64,000 nt of DNA from Podarcis raffonei (Eukaryota; Chordata; Lepidosauria; Squamata; Lacertidae): assembly GCF_027172205.1 (NCBI RefSeq), contig NC_070604.1, positions 2,480,001 to 2,544,000 of the forward strand, given 5' to 3'. Positions 1-27,195 of the stretch are shown in pieces (positions within the stretch are counted from its first letter, which is position 1; each line of letters begins with the position of its first letter). The notes below the pieces were generated by a model that saw only the letters and a list, made by a program, of their open reading frames with translations, was not told where the DNA came from and did no database searches. The position numbers were made by a program, and so were the translations under genes.

Positions 1-14948
<14,948 letters not shown>

Positions 14949-16357
14949 CTTGGCGGCGGGAGGGGAAACGGCAGCCGGCGGCGAGGAAGAGGCGCGTCAG
15001 GTCGCGGCCCCTCGGCGCGAGGCGGGTGCAGGAGGGCACTGCGCAGGCGCAGCCTTGGCCTAGCGGAACGCCGCCTGTGAGCGGGGTCGAACTCCCGCTT
15101 CTGGTTGGAGGAGGAGGAGGAAGGAGGCGGGGCTCTCTCGGGTTTCCGGCGGCGCTTGCGGAGGGGCGTTCCTTCACCGGGGTGGGGTGCGCGCATGCGC
15201 CTTTGAAGCCGCTCCGCTCTGGAGGCAGGAAGCTTCCGGGTTCCTTGAAAGCTTTTCCCAAGACGGAAGTGAGAGTTTCCTGTAGAGCGACTTCCGGGAT
15301 TTCAGGGCCGGATTCTGTTTAGGATCTTCCTCTCCAGGGGCCGGGGGATTCCCCATAGCTGAGGGGGCGCCCTCCCTGTGGGACGCCCCCCCCGTCAGGT
15401 GCCAGGGAGATGAACAGCTGCGCGACTTTTAGGCAGCCTTTTAGCGTGTGGTGCTTTGTTATATTTTTATATCTGGGAAGCGCGGTCAGATGGGCGGGGT
15501 GCACTTGTCGCCCTTGCTATTCCCAGGGTCTGCGGGCTCAATTGCGCGGCGCAGGGCTTACCTTCCCCCCCCTCCATATTTCATTCAAGTTGGCGCCCTC
15601 ATTTCGTCTGGGTGGGGGAATCCAGGTGCGTCTTTCAGTTTCCAAGGTCAATGAATGCCTAGGGGAGCTGGTGGAGGGCTAAACACGGGATGTCCTTGTG
15701 GGTCGCTTTGAGGCGCTTTTGCGGGTCAAGCCACCGTGGCGATGAAGGAATGTCTGCGTGTCAAACTGGGACCCGGGTCAACGCGCAAATCTTCATCGGT
15801 GAAGCCGCCCGGGAGCCACTGAGGGCCGAGCGCTCCCTTCTAGGTTGCCCCTCTCTTGAAACGGAGTCGGGCTTGGAAGCTCCTCCTGCTCCTGTTTAGC
15901 CCCTTGGCTAAAGCAGTCTGCCATTAACATTGCAAGTGAGAGACCCCTTTGCATATCCTGTGCACTACCTCTCAACGTAGCACCCCATGCCTCAATTTCC
16001 ACCGAAGATTAATCTAAGCTTAATCAAGTTAAAAAGAAGGTGAAACCAGCAGGCTGCAGTGCTCCTAGGGTCAGACTGCAGAGTGCTGGTGCAACTTTCA
16101 TGTCAGGCCATCACCCTATTGCAGTGCCTCTCATATTGCCACCTCAAATAATTTTTGGACACTGAGGGGCAAGAGACTTTCTGCTGTCCATGAATTGCTG
16201 TTCAATTATTTGCTGATACTTAATTTTATTGTGTACTGTTATATTCTAATGGTTATTGAATATTACTTTATTTGATATAAAGTTATATTTTAAAGTTATG
16301 TTTTTATTGTGACATTTTTGTATTGGATCAGATTGTTATAAGGTGTGCAATTGTGTA

Positions 16358-16507
16358 CAGTGGTACCTCTGGTTACGTACTTAATTCGTTCCGGAGGTCC
16401 ATTCTTACCCTGAAACTGTTCTTAACCTGAAGCACCACTTTAGCTAATGGGGCCGCACGATTTCTGTTCTCATCCTGAAGCAAAGTTCTTAACCCGAGGT
16501 ACTACTG
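16358..16507. mobile_element. TA-flanked MITE (GGTACC-end family), copy 1
   Basis: The imperfect inverted ends CAGTGGTACCTCTGG and CCCGAGGTACTACTG are flanked by TA. The interior words GTTCTTAACCTGAAGCACCA and TTCTGTTCTCATCCTGAAGC recur in the copies at 44927 and 62861. Confidence 0.8.
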
Positions 16508-16573
16508 TATAGTAATATAGAAAAGCAGTATACAAATTGAAAGTGAAATGGGGGTGGGAAAATGAGCCAAGTA

Positions 16574-18215
16574 GAATCATAGAATCATAGAGTTGGAAGA
16601 GACCACAAGGGCCATCGAGTCCAACCCCCTGCCAAGCAGGAAACACCATCAGAGCACTCCTGACATGGTTGTCAAGCCTCTGCTTAAAGACCTCCAAAGA
16701 AGGAGACTCCACCACACTCCTTGGCAGCAAATTCCACTGTCAAACAGCTCTTACTGTCAGGAAGTTCTTCCTAATGTTTAGCTGGAATCTTCTTTCTTGT
16801 AGTTTGGATCCATTGCTCCGTGTCCGCTTCTCTGGAGCAGCAGAAAACAACCTTTCTCCCTCTTCTATGTGACATCCTTTTATATATTTGAACATGGCTA
16901 TCATATCACCCCTTAACTTCCTCTTCTCCAGGCTAAACATGCCCAGCTCCCTTAGCCGTTCCTCATAAGGCATCGTTTCCAGGCCTTTGACCATTTTGGT
17001 TGCCCTCCTCTGGACACGTTCCAGTTTGTCAGTGTCCTTCTTGAACTGTGGTGCCCAGAACTGGACACAGTACTCCAGGTGAGGTCTGACCAGAGCAGAA
17101 TACAGTGGCACTATTACTTCCCTTGATCTAGATGCTATACTCCTATTGATGCAGCCCAGAATTGCATTGGCTTTTTTAGCTGCCGCGTCACACTGTTGGC
17201 TCATGTCAAGTTTGTGGTCAACCAAGACTCCTAGATCCTTTTCACATGTACTGCTCTCAAGCCAGGTGTCACCCATCTTGTATTTGTGCCTCTCATTTTT
17301 TATGCCCAAGTGCAATACTTTACATTTCTCCCTGTTAAAATTCATCTTGTTTGTTTTGGCCCAGTTCTCTAATCTGTCAAGGTCGTTTTGAAGTGTGATC
17401 CTGTCCTCTGGGGTGTTAGCCACCCCTCCCAGTTTGGTGTCATCTGCAAATTTGATCAGGATGCCCTTGAGTCCATCATCCAAGTCGTTGATAAAGATGT
17501 TGAATAAGACCGGGCCCAAGACAGAACCCTGTGGCACCCCACTAGTCACTCTTCTCCAGGATGAAGAGGAACCATTGATGAGCACCCTTTGGGTTCGGTC
17601 AGTCAGCCAGTTACAAATCCACTGAGTGGTAGCATAGTCAAGACTGCATTTTACCAGCTTCTTTACAAGAATATCATGGGGCACCTTGTCAAATGCCTTG
17701 CTGAAATCAAGGTAGACTACATCCACTGCGTTCCCTTCATCTACCAGGCTTGTAATTCTGTCAAAAAACGAGATCAGGTTAGTCTGACATGACTTATTTT
17801 TCAGAAATCCATGCTGACTATTGGTGATCACAGCATTCCTTTCAAGGTGCTCACAGACTGTTTGCTGAATGATCTGCTCCAGAATCTTTCCTGGTATTGA
17901 TGTCAGACTGACTGGGCGGTAATTATTTGGGTCCTCTCTTTTCCCCTTTTTGAAAATAGGGACAACATTTGCCCTCCTCCAGTCTGCCGGGACTTCGCCT
18001 GTTCTCCAGGAATTCTCAAAGATGACTGCCAGTGGTTCTGAGATCACATCTGCCAGTTCTTTTAATACTCTTGGATGCAGTTCATCTGGCCCTGGAGACT
18101 TGAATACATCTAGACTAGCCAAGTATTCTTGTACTATCTCCTTAGTTATTCTGGGCTGTGTTTCCTCTGCTGAATTCCTCTGCTGAATCAGACCAGCAGC
18201 CATAGGAGAAAAGTG
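16574..18215 (-). mobile_element. CR1 LINE, 5'-truncated, with long reverse-transcriptase frame
   Basis: A 487-codon frame (18203-16740) encodes the CR1-clade ORF2 reverse transcriptase. It shows [56 protein letters not shown] and the catalytic FADDTK box, followed by the CR1 C-terminal block. A TGA after NFLTVRAV ends that frame; the usual WNLLPRSVVESPSLEVFKQR follows in the same frame. The 3' end carries tandem CTATGATT octamers (16576-16595), the CR1 hallmark. The endonuclease part and ORF1 are missing. It is a relatively young copy, close to functional in the RT domain but 5'-truncated. Confidence 0.95.
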
Positions 18216-18243
18216 GAGCTAAGTACAGAAATTCAGTTCTGTA

Positions 18244-18661
18244 GATAACTTTTATGAAAAATCCGGAAGCTTTTCTGTTAGGCATTTCAGGTCAAGACCT
18301 GCCAAAAGAGAAGAAAAAACTTTTTATGTCTGCTACAACTGTGGCTAGAAGATGGATCAATGTAAAGAAATGGACTCACTACCAGGGTTTGATTAAACAC
18401 TTGCAATTAACAAAATGAATATAAGAAATATAATGAAGATGTCAAAATGTTAAGAGAATAATAATTATTATTTTAAAGATTTTAAAAATTAAGACATAAT
18501 AAAAACAAGCAGGAGAAGCTAATATGCCCCAAAACAAGAGGAAGTTGAGGGAAGTCATGGGGGGGAGAATTGGGGAATGGAATTCTTTTTTTATTCTTGT
18601 TATATGTCGTGATATTTTGATGGAAAACATGTAAAATTCAATAAAAATATTTTTTAAAAAA
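18244..18661 (+). mobile_element. L1 LINE 3' end, 5'-truncated, with 17-bp target-site duplication
   Basis: The segment ends in AATAAAAATATTTTTTAAAA and is flanked by identical copies of AGAAATTCAGTTCTGTA at 18227-18243 and 18662-18678. It landed next to the 5' border of the CR1 copy. The exact duplication points to a recent insertion. Confidence 0.88.
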
Positions 18662-20427
18662 AGAAATTCAGTTCTGTACACCTTTCTGGAAGACCCAACA
18701 CCACCCATTTTTATAGCTGTCCAGTGAGTAGCAGTCCTATTTGCTCTGAGATTTTCCTGAGAGAGCTTTCACTGAAATGTAAGTTACACACGAACATTTT
18801 TTATAAAAACAATAGGCGTGACAGCTCAACTACAGTGCATATAATAAGTCTAGAATGAAGAACCTAAAATGAAGAGTGTGCAACATGAGGTAAGAATGTC
18901 TCTGAAGGAGTCCTCATAAAAATGGAAATGGAAATCTCTGTGCATTTTACTGAAAATATCTGAATGCAGGTTGCTGACTCTGCAGGAAATTCTCTCAGAA
19001 GCCTCTCCAGGTGGGTTTTGTCTTCTCCCACAATGTTTCCTACTTATATTTCACAACAAAGGGATGAAGGTGCAGATCACAGAATGGGTCATGCCTTTAG
19101 TTGAGACAGGCATCTTGTAACTCTAAACCAAGTTGTAACTGTCATTTGATAGAAATAATATTTGTTTGTATTAGCAGTGAATTAATTTTGACACACCAGA
19201 AGAATGCAAAGGATTGAAATTTATTCCAGCTTATGCTGAGATGCAACTCATATCAGCCTGCAAACAATGTAAAAAAAATCCCCTGGTGCCTTTAGCTTTG
19301 GGTATTACTCAACTGGTGCAGGACTGTTAGTGTAAATGGGTTTGCCTCTGTTTTTTGACACCACTTTCTTGTTTTCCTTTCAGCTTGGCCTTCTCTTTCC
19401 TTCCTTCCGTCTCCCCAGACACAACACAAATACAGCTATGAGAAGTTAGTAATCTCTGAGGGTGGAAACAACACTTTCTCCTTATGTGACAGACACTTAT
19501 ATAGTCTGGCTTTTTCCAGGAGGGTCCCTAGTGTTACAGAAAGCATTAGCAACTATAGGAACATTTGTTTGGTATTTTTAGAACACAGTATTCGTAGTGT
19601 GACACTGGTGAGGAAATTTGTCTTGTGACTGGCTCTAAATTTTGTCAGGAGATCTGGCATCTCTCTCTCCAAACATTCAGGCCTGTCTTCCAAACACAAA
19701 GTAGTTTGGCCCCAATAGGAACATTGTTCCAACCACTCCACAGCGCAGGAAGCCAGCCAGTATGTGCTCATGCCATGCAAGGAAGGGTATCTTCTCTTCT
19801 GTTCCAGAGAAAGCCAGTAGCCAAAGCCGTGTAGAACAAGCTACTTCTGAGCCTTCATGCAGACTCATCAGGTATAGAGGGTGGCCGTCTCTCCAACACT
19901 TTAGGTTATGTCCTCCTCTGTCCCTTGCTTCATTTTCTTTGGCCTCCTTGTGTGCTGCTTCCATTTTCTGGTGTTACTATCTGGATGTGCTCTTAGGGAA
20001 GAGCAGCACATTGTTTCTCATCAGGGTAGGCTTACCAGGCTGCAACCCCAAGACCACCCCTTGTTTTAAATCTGCTGCTATATCCACAAATGAGGCAGCT
20101 GCAGCTTCTACCTGGTTTTCCCTTGGTTATGCCTAGCAAAGTTGCTGTAACAAACAGTGTTCCAGAGAGGCTGCACAGGAAGGGGAAGCGGGATGGAGAT
20201 GCACACTGAGGATCCAGGAGAAAAATGGGCAGGAAACACTGGAGCTGCTTTGTACCCAGAAGCAAGAGCAGGCTGATCAAAATAACTAAAAATAAAGGAG
20301 TAGCTCTGGATGCCTTGCTGACTCACACACAAGTTACTGATGCTCCCCTGCGTGAGTGCCTAAGGGCCCCGCTCCTGCCACCCACCACCTGGCCCAGGGC
20401 GGGGTCCTACAGGCCTCATAAGGACGG

Positions 20428-20453
20428 TTGCTGCTGCTGCTGCTGCTGCTGTC
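20428..20453. repeat. (CTG)n microsatellite
   Basis: About eight CTG units near the 5' border of the L2 LINE; it encodes polyglutamine only in the antisense direction. Confidence 0.85.
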
Positions 20454-20459
20454 CAGGAG

Positions 20460-23272
20460 GACTCGGAGCAGCGCAGAGTTTAAAATGTTTTACAATTTTC
20501 TTTTTTCCTTTTTTAATTTTGGTTGGGTTCGGGAATTTATTTGATTTTGATGTGTTTGTAATTTTTACAGTTTTTTGTTTGTATTGTTTTATTGTGTTGT
20601 GTGTGTTTTTTTTAAGTCTTATTTTGTTCTTAAGGGGAGGGTCAGGGCTGCCGGGGAGTGGGTCCCAGCCAACAAAATAGTTGGGGCATATTCCACACGG
20701 GGGGATGTACTGGGACAACCGATCTCAGTGATCACAGGTAGGGGGTGCATTATCCCATGTTGATGGCCTTTCAGCTGATTCCCTGGTGGCCCGCTGGAAT
20801 GTGGAGTTAACCAGGGCTATTGACTGTTTGGCTCCGAAGCGCCCTCTCTGATTGCATGGAGCCCAAACAGCCCCGTGGTTTTCCACGGATCTGAGGGCAA
20901 TGAAACAATCGTTGAGACGGCTAGAGTGCTGGTGGCGGATGACCCATTCTGAAGCTGACCAGACACGGGTTAGAGCTCAATGTCGAGCCTACCAAGTGGC
21001 GGTAGCGACAGCGAAGAAGACTTTCTTCACCGCCTCTATTGCATCTGCAGAAAACAGCAGCAGGAGACTTTTTCGGGTGGTTCACAATTTAGCGGAACCA
21101 CCTGCTACATCGGGGCCAAGTACAGGCCACATGATCTCTTGCAATGATTTTGCAAAGTTTTTTGCAGATAAAGTAGCTCAGATTTGGGAAGAGGTAGACT
21201 CCACCATGGGAGCAGGGCCGGGGCAGGAGAGTGCTAGAGTCCTGTCTAGTCAAGTTGTGTGGGATCAATTCCAATCTGTTACCTCTGAGGATGTGGACAG
21301 GCTGCTTGGACAAGTGAAGCCAACAACCTGTCTCCTGGATCCTTGCCCATCCTGGCTTATAAAAGCAAGCCGGGAAGGGCTGGGTGATGGGCTTCGTGGG
21401 GTGGTGAATGCTTCCCTCCGTGAGGGAGCCTTCCCTGACCCGCTGAAAGAGGTGGTTATCAAACCGCTTCTTAAAACCGCTTCTTTAGATGCTGCCAATA
21501 TGGCCAACTATCGCCCAGTCTCAAATCTTCCATTCTTGGGCAAGGTGATTGAGCGCGTGGTTGCTGAACAACTCCAGGCACACCTGGGAGAAGCAGACCA
21601 TTTGGATCCCTTCCAGTTGGGATTCAGGCCTCATCATGGGACTGAAACTGCCTTGGTCACACTGGTTTATGATCTCCGGTGGGCTAGGGACAAAGGTGAG
21701 AGCTGTTTCCTAGTTCTGCTGGATCTCTCAGCAGCTTTTGACACCATCAACCATAACATCCTTCTGGACCATCTAGAGGGGTTGGGAGCTGGGGGCACTG
21801 TTATACAGTGGTTCCGCTCCTTCCTCCTGGGCCGTGTTCAGAAAGTGGGGGGGGATGAGTGTTCAGACCCCTGGGCTCTCACTTGTGGGGTGCTTTTCAA
21901 CATCTACATGCAGCCGCTGGGAGAGATCATCAGGGGGTTTGGGCTGGGTGTTCATCAGTATGCGGGTGGTGTTAGGATATTTCCGTTCCACCTTAAAAGG
22001 GAGCAGGATGTTTGTATAACAGCCTGCGCATTTCCTGTCTCACAGGATGTTTATGTTGTCTGTTCCTTTCGTTTTCGTCTGTTTTGCCTGAGCAGTCGGA
22101 GCAGACGGTCATGTCTTTTTTGTTCTGACCAACGCCAAATAAACTGTAAATATGCTCTCATGCTGTGCAACTTTTGCTGTGTGAATTCTGCTGAAAGAGT
22201 GTGCACAAGTCCAAGAATGTGGCTATCTTTTCTTGAGGCTTTGTGCCGCTGATTGCTGATACTGCGTGACTATGGGAGGTCGATGGATCGTCCGGCACCG
22301 AGCTTGGGGCTCAGATGGACTTTATCTCCCTGGCAGTATCCCAACAGGTGGTACCCAGCTCTACCTCTCTTTCAAATCAGAACCAGTGAAGACGGTGAAG
22401 GTCCTGTGTGAGTATCTGGAGGCGGTTGGAGGATGGATGGTGGCTAACAGATTGAGGTTGAATCCTGGCAAGACAGAAGTACTGTTTTGGGGGGACAGGA
22501 GGCGGGCAGATGTGGAGGACTCCCTAGTCCTGAATGGGGTAACTGTGCCCCTGAAGGACCAGGTGCACAGCCTGGGGGTCATTTTGGACTCACAGCTGTC
22601 CATGGAGGTGCAGGTCAATTCTGTGTCCAGGGCAGCTGTTTTATCAGCTCCATCTGGTACTCCGGCTGAGACCCTACCTGCCCACAGACTGTCTTGCCAG
22701 AGTGGTGCATGCTTTAGTTATCTCTCGCTTGGACTACTGCAATGCGCTCTATGTGGGGCTACCTTTGAAGGTGACCCGGAAAGTACAACTAATCCAGAAT
22801 GCGGCAGCAAGACTGGTGACTGGGATCGGCCGCCGAGACCATATAACACCAGTCTTGAAAGACCTACATTGGCTCCCAGTACGTTTCCGAGCACAATTCA
22901 AAGTGTTGGTGCTGACCTTTAAAGCCCTAAACGGCCTCTGTCCAGTATACCTGAAGGAGCATCTCCACCCCCATCGTTCAGCCTGGACACTGAGGTCCAG
23001 CGCCGAGGGCCTTCTGGCGGTTCCCTCACTGTGAGAAGCCAAGTTACAGGGAACCAGGCAGAGGGCCTTCTCGGTAGTGGCACCCGCCCTGTGGAATGCC
23101 CTCCCATCAGATATCAAAGAGAAAAATAACTACCAAACTTTTAGAAGACATCTGAAGGCAGCCCTGTTTAGGGAAGTGTTTAATGGTTAATAGGTTATTG
23201 TACTTTAGTGTTTTGCTGGAAGCCGCCCAGAGTGGCTGTGGAAACCCAGCCAGATGGGCAGAGTATAAATAA

Positions 23273-23319
<47 letters not shown>

Positions 23320-23320
23320 G
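20460..23320 (+). mobile_element. L2-clade LINE, interrupted by a solo LTR
   Basis: The plus-strand frame 20852-22252 encodes an L2/CR1-group ORF2. It reads NYRPVSNLPFLGKVIERVVA, FQLGFRPHHGTETALV, then the RT box LLDLSAAFDTINHNILLDHL and GVLFNIYMQPLGE. The YADD box region reads HQYAGG, where canonical copies have ADD, so catalysis is lost. Downstream frames (22380-23035) carry the rest: LRLNPGKTEVLFWGDRRR, then DYCNALYVGLPLK and LHWLPVRFRAQFK. The 3' end is GAAGCCGCCCAGAGTGGCTG followed by (ATT)n. A solo LTR (21970-22346) splits it. The 5' border is uncertain. Confidence 0.9.
21970..22346 (+). mobile_element. Solo LTR of an LTR retroelement, nested in the L2 LINE
   Basis: A 377-bp fossil begins TGTTAGGATA and ends TATCCCAACA, which are near-perfect inverted ends of the TG...CA type. 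It is flanked by the 5-bp direct repeat GGTGG (21965-21969 and 22347-22351). It includes an AATAAA word inside (near 22138). No internal coding region remains, so it is a solo LTR. The family (endogenous retrovirus or Ty3-like) cannot be decided here. It is younger than the L2 copy that it interrupts. Confidence 0.8.
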
Positions 23321-23390
23321 CTCTGCCTCAAGAGGAGCCACCCAGAGTGGCTGGGGAAACCCAGCCAGATGGGCAGGGTATAAATAATAA

Positions 23391-23436
<46 letters not shown>

Positions 23437-23437
23437 T
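23221..23437 (+). repeat. Two tandem L2 3' tails, each ending in (ATT)n
   Basis: The L2 terminal block (CCCAGAGTGGCTG, AAACCCAGCCAGATGGGCAG, GTATAAATAA) occurs twice in a row, at about 23226-23318 and 23338-23437. Each is followed by an (ATT)n run (about 23275-23318 and 23394-23437). The second may be an independent short insertion or a local duplication. Confidence 0.85.
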
Positions 23438-24040
23438 AGTTTGGCCCTCCAGTTCATACTGGATGCCTAGCAAGTAATTTAAGTCTATAAGACTCCAATG
23501 AACCATCTGGTCCTCTAGTTATTCTGAACAAGCAGGTTCCAATCTACATGTGGTAACCACAAACTATTCACAGCCAGGACCCCTTGGTACAGATTCATAT
23601 CTCCTTCACATTAAAATATGTGTGCAGTCAGAATAGGACTGGGAAGTACAATATGCCAACATGGATCATTCCTACTGCCTCATTTGAAATGCTTCTCAAG
23701 GGGGGACAGGGACACAAAAATCCTTGTTGCTGACGAAAGCATTGAACAATGTTTGATTTTGTTCTTCCAAAACAGAAAGAAAATGCTGTAGATAATTGTA
23801 ATTTGCCAGGGCTACTTTACTTTTAAAACACATAAGGCAGAAATTCCACCACTGTTTTCTGGTATATACTAGTTTATAGACTGTAACCAGTTCTGGTATT
23901 TTAAAAGTTTGATACTTTAAAAGTTTCAAAATACACTGAATATTTGACCTTATGAAATAAAATAAAAAGTGGGTCCCCCCCTTATCTTCCCTAACAAAAT
24001 AAGGGCTACAATGGTTTGCGTGTGTATAAGTGTACATCTG

Positions 24041-24163
24041 GGAATGTGGGTGGTGCTGTGGTCTAAACCACTGAGCCTCTTGGGCTTGCCGATCAGAAGG
24101 TCGGAGGTTTGAATCCCCGTGACTGGACTTAACTGTCAGGGGTCCTTTACCTTTTTACCTTTT
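24041..24163 (+). mobile_element. tRNA-derived SINE (GGGTGGCGCTGTGG family), internally deleted
   Basis: The head (TGGGTGGTGCTGTGGTCTAA, AGAAGGTCGGAGGTTTGAAT) joins directly to the tail (GACTGGACTTAACTGTCAGG, GGTCCTTTACC). The middle of the element is missing compared with the full copies at 27196 and 45229. Confidence 0.85.
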
Positions 24164-24719
24164 TTAAGTGTGCATCTAGGGTTGCATCCAGTTCTCTCTG
24201 CACGAGCAGAAGAGATGCCTGCTTGCAGAACAGGACTTCTCCTTCCTCTTGCCATCACTGCAGCCCTCCCCACACCCTCAATATCTGCTCTGGAGTGTTG
24301 GGCTTTGGGGATGGGCAGGGGGCTGGAGGACGGGGAAGAGGAAGGGAAAGTCCTGCTGCAAAAGTGGAAGTGGCCTTTGATGGCACATTCCGGATGACAG
24401 GCAAAGGAAGCAGAAGAGTAGAGCACTTACACACAAGTTGTTTGAATTGATAAATTGTCGTCTTTGCAGTTTGCAAGGTTTTATTTTTATACAGGGGGTG
24501 TATGACTTCAGGCTGGGGTGTCAACTGGCTCTCTTCAGGCTGGAACTGTGGGTACCTAATGTGTTCATCTTCTTAGGGAACCAGAGTCCTGGTAATGCAG
24601 GAGGGAAGGCTTGCTTGTTCAGGACACACCCAGCCCCTGTTTGATGCCGTGCAAGTCTCTGTGTGGTGACACGAGTCCAGAAGGGGGATTAAAGTGCCAC
24701 AACAGCAACAGTCCAAAGA

Positions 24720-25050
24720 TCTGCCAGCATCGTAATGCATTATGCAAATCTGTGATGCAACCACATTTGGAGCACTGTGTACAGTTCTGGTCGCTTCACT
24801 CTAAAAGCATATTGTAGAGTTGGAAAAGGTCCAGAAAAGGACAGCCGAAATGATTGTGGGGATGGAGAGACTCCTCTGTGTGTCTGAGACTTTTTAGCTC
24901 AGAGAAACAGCAGGTAAGAGGGTGCCATGACAGAAGTTCATAAAATTATGCATAGCATGGAGCAAATAGAGAAACGTCCTTCACATAATGCGTAGATAAA
25001 ACTATGGAACTTGTTCCCACAGGAGGCAGCAATGGCCACCAACCTTACTG
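24720..25050 (+). mobile_element. Old CR1 LINE 3' fragment
   Basis: It encodes a recognisable but broken CR1 C-terminus (SVMQPHLEHCVQFWSLHSK, matching [19 protein letters not shown] of the younger copy). A decayed 3' region follows up to GGAACTTGTTCCCACAGGAG. It has several stops and indels and is clearly older than the copy at 16574-18215. Confidence 0.75.
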
Positions 25051-25724
25051 TAATTAATTAATTAATTAAATTTCTATACCACCCTTTATCCGAGGATCAA
25101 TATAAAAACACAAAAAACATTGTAAGAAAACAAAACAAAGCCCCTAACACAGTTTCAAAGACTATAGATAGCTAGTTTATGTAGGATAGACACACACTGA
25201 GCCAGTCCGCGTAGCAGGCGTGCAACCCTGGACATCTAAGGGCATCACAGACCTGTTATTGTTCAATCTTGAGTGGCAGAACGCCACTTGTCCCTATATA
25301 GATAGTTTAATTAGCCAAAGGTCTGGGAGAAGAGGAATGTTTTCACCTGACAGCTAAAGGTATGTAAGAAAGGCACCAGGTGAGGCTTCCTGGGGACAGC
25401 ACCCCACAAGCAGGGAGCCACCACAGAAAAGGCCCACTCTCGTGTTGCACCCCTCTACACCTCTCATGGAGGAGGCACACGAAGAAGAGTCTCAGATTAT
25501 CCAGGGTTGTTGAGCTTTGGGGGGGGGGGGATTGCTGAAAATTGATCACCCGCACACATCGCAAAATCCACCTCCCGTCTGTCCCATCGCCAGCAGAAGC
25601 TGCCAATCGCCCCCCAACTGCAGGAGCGTCAGCCAATCAACACCACCCATTGACGCAGAAACCAATAACACGCACAATAGCCACTGATAGCCATGGAAGC
25701 AACCAGTCAAATGTCCACCCTATG

Positions 25725-25813
25725 AACTACCCATGTATAAGATGACCCCCACTTTTTAGCATTATTTTTACAGAGAAAAACATAATCTTATATATGGAAA
25801 AGTATGGTATTTT
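25725..25813. mobile_element. MITE-like terminal fragment
   Basis: CCATGTATAAGATGACCCCC and the opposite words AATCTTATATATGG and AAAAGTATGGTA are inverted and resemble the ends of a TA-flanked miniature element. Only the end region is clear, and the family is not identified. Confidence 0.4.
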
Positions 25814-26091
25814 CTTTCACAATAAAGAGCTCTCTGCCTTTTGCGTTCCTTTGGCTGGGAAGCTCCTTTGACCATGCCCCACATGCAAATCAGGATGAAT
25901 GCTCATTGTTGTGTAACTGCCCCATAAGCAAATCAGAACGAATGCCCAGAAAAGACTGGACAGAGTCCACGTAAGCTTTGTGCAAGCATCTCAGGATGCA
26001 TGCTCAGTGAACAAGTCGCCTGGAGGAGTCCTGTGAGCATCTCACTGGGCGTGGTGGGAAACAGATAGTTGAACTTGATTATTCCAGTCTA

Positions 26092-26306
26092 CAGAGATAC
26101 CTTGGTTTACAACCATAATCCATTCCGGAGGTCTGGTTGTAAACCGAAACAGGTTGTAACCCAAGGTACGCTTTCGCCAATGGGGTCTCCCCCCCCCCAA
26201 TTGGTTATAATCCAAAAAAAGGGACACACACTTCAGGGTTTGACGTGGTTGTAATCCAAAACGGTTGCACTGTAATCAAAAACGGTTGCAAACCAAGGTA
26301 CCACTG
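26092..26306. mobile_element. TA-flanked MITE (GGTACC-end family), divergent copy
   Basis: The ends CAGAGATACCTTGGTTTACA and AACCAAGGTACCACTG are inverted and flanked by TA. The interior shows GGTTGTAAACCGAAAC and TTGTAATCCAAAACGGTTGC. It is a different subfamily from the copies at 16358, 44927 and 62861. Confidence 0.75.
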
Positions 26307-27056
26307 TATTTGCAATTTGCTGCTCCAGGAAAGTTCCCCAGTAGCATGAGGAGAGCACTTAAGTACCACTGTCTCTTAGAGCTGGTTTTGGGAGTGGAAA
26401 GCGAGAGGATCCCTCACAATAGCAATCAAAGGTTCTCCTGCTCAACATCTTATTGAAAAACTGCCACAACATCCTTGCTAAAGAATGAAGAGATGCAGTT
26501 TGACATTCATTGCACACAATTCAATGTAAGCTGGCAAATCTCTCTATATATTCCATGCCAGGTTTCCTTCTGTGTTTTGTAATGATCCTTAAATGGCTTC
26601 TTTACTCCATTAAAAATGACGGTTCAACATATAACCAGGATACCTTGTGTTGTGTTGCGTTTTAACTTTGGCTGCTGCTCTGAGGCTTTCTGTAGGAATA
26701 GCTTTGAGTTGGGTAAAGAGGTCAAGATGGAATGTGAAACACACAAAATCCCATTGATTGTGTTTGCCATCCTTCTAAAATTCATTCTGCATGAATGCTA
26801 GTCTAAATAATACTTTCTTGTTTGTCACATTCCTCGTGAAGAATTCAAAGTCTTGTGAATGTTCATGTGAATGTGCTTGTGCAACTGTTTTGGAAAGAAT
26901 CTTTTGCATCTTCCTAAATACCTTATTTCCCGCCGCCTATTTATAAACGTTGCTTGCTTTCCAAAATCCATTAAGCTGCTAGATAAACAAAAAAGCATGT
27001 CAAGTTCAATACAGCATAAGAATTACTGTAACAGACAGATTTGGAGGGGTGCAGGG

Positions 27057-27170
27057 AGAATGGGGCGTAGCTGAGTGTCAGAGCATCACTTTGCATGCAG
27101 AAGCTCCCTAGTCAATCCCTGCCATCTCCAAGTAGGGCTGGGAGAAAACTGCTCCCTGAAATCCTGGGGA
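27057..27170 (+). mobile_element. tRNA(Ala)-like SINE
   Basis: GGGGCGTAGCTGAGTGTCAG, then AGCATCACTTTGCATGCAGA, then a decayed B box, keeps the shape of a tRNA-Ala (TGC anticodon) head. A SINE body follows (CCATCTCCAAGTAGGGCTGG). A second copy is at 31455-31565. Confidence 0.7.
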
Positions 27171-27195
27171 TTTGAACCTGCCTCTCTCTAACCCA

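Noticed and set aside
19553-20332. Several 70-120 codon frames between the L1 and the L2
   Set aside because: No splice-linked partners, no recognisable domain and no conserved motif; treated as chance frames.
20852-22252. 466-codon frame as a host gene
   Set aside because: It is the RT part of an L2 LINE (LLDLSAAFDTINHNILLDHL); its last part is read through a solo LTR.
23275-23437. CRISPR-like or tandem array
   Set aside because: Only two copies of an L2 tail with ATT microsatellites; no regular repeat-spacer order, and the genome is vertebrate.
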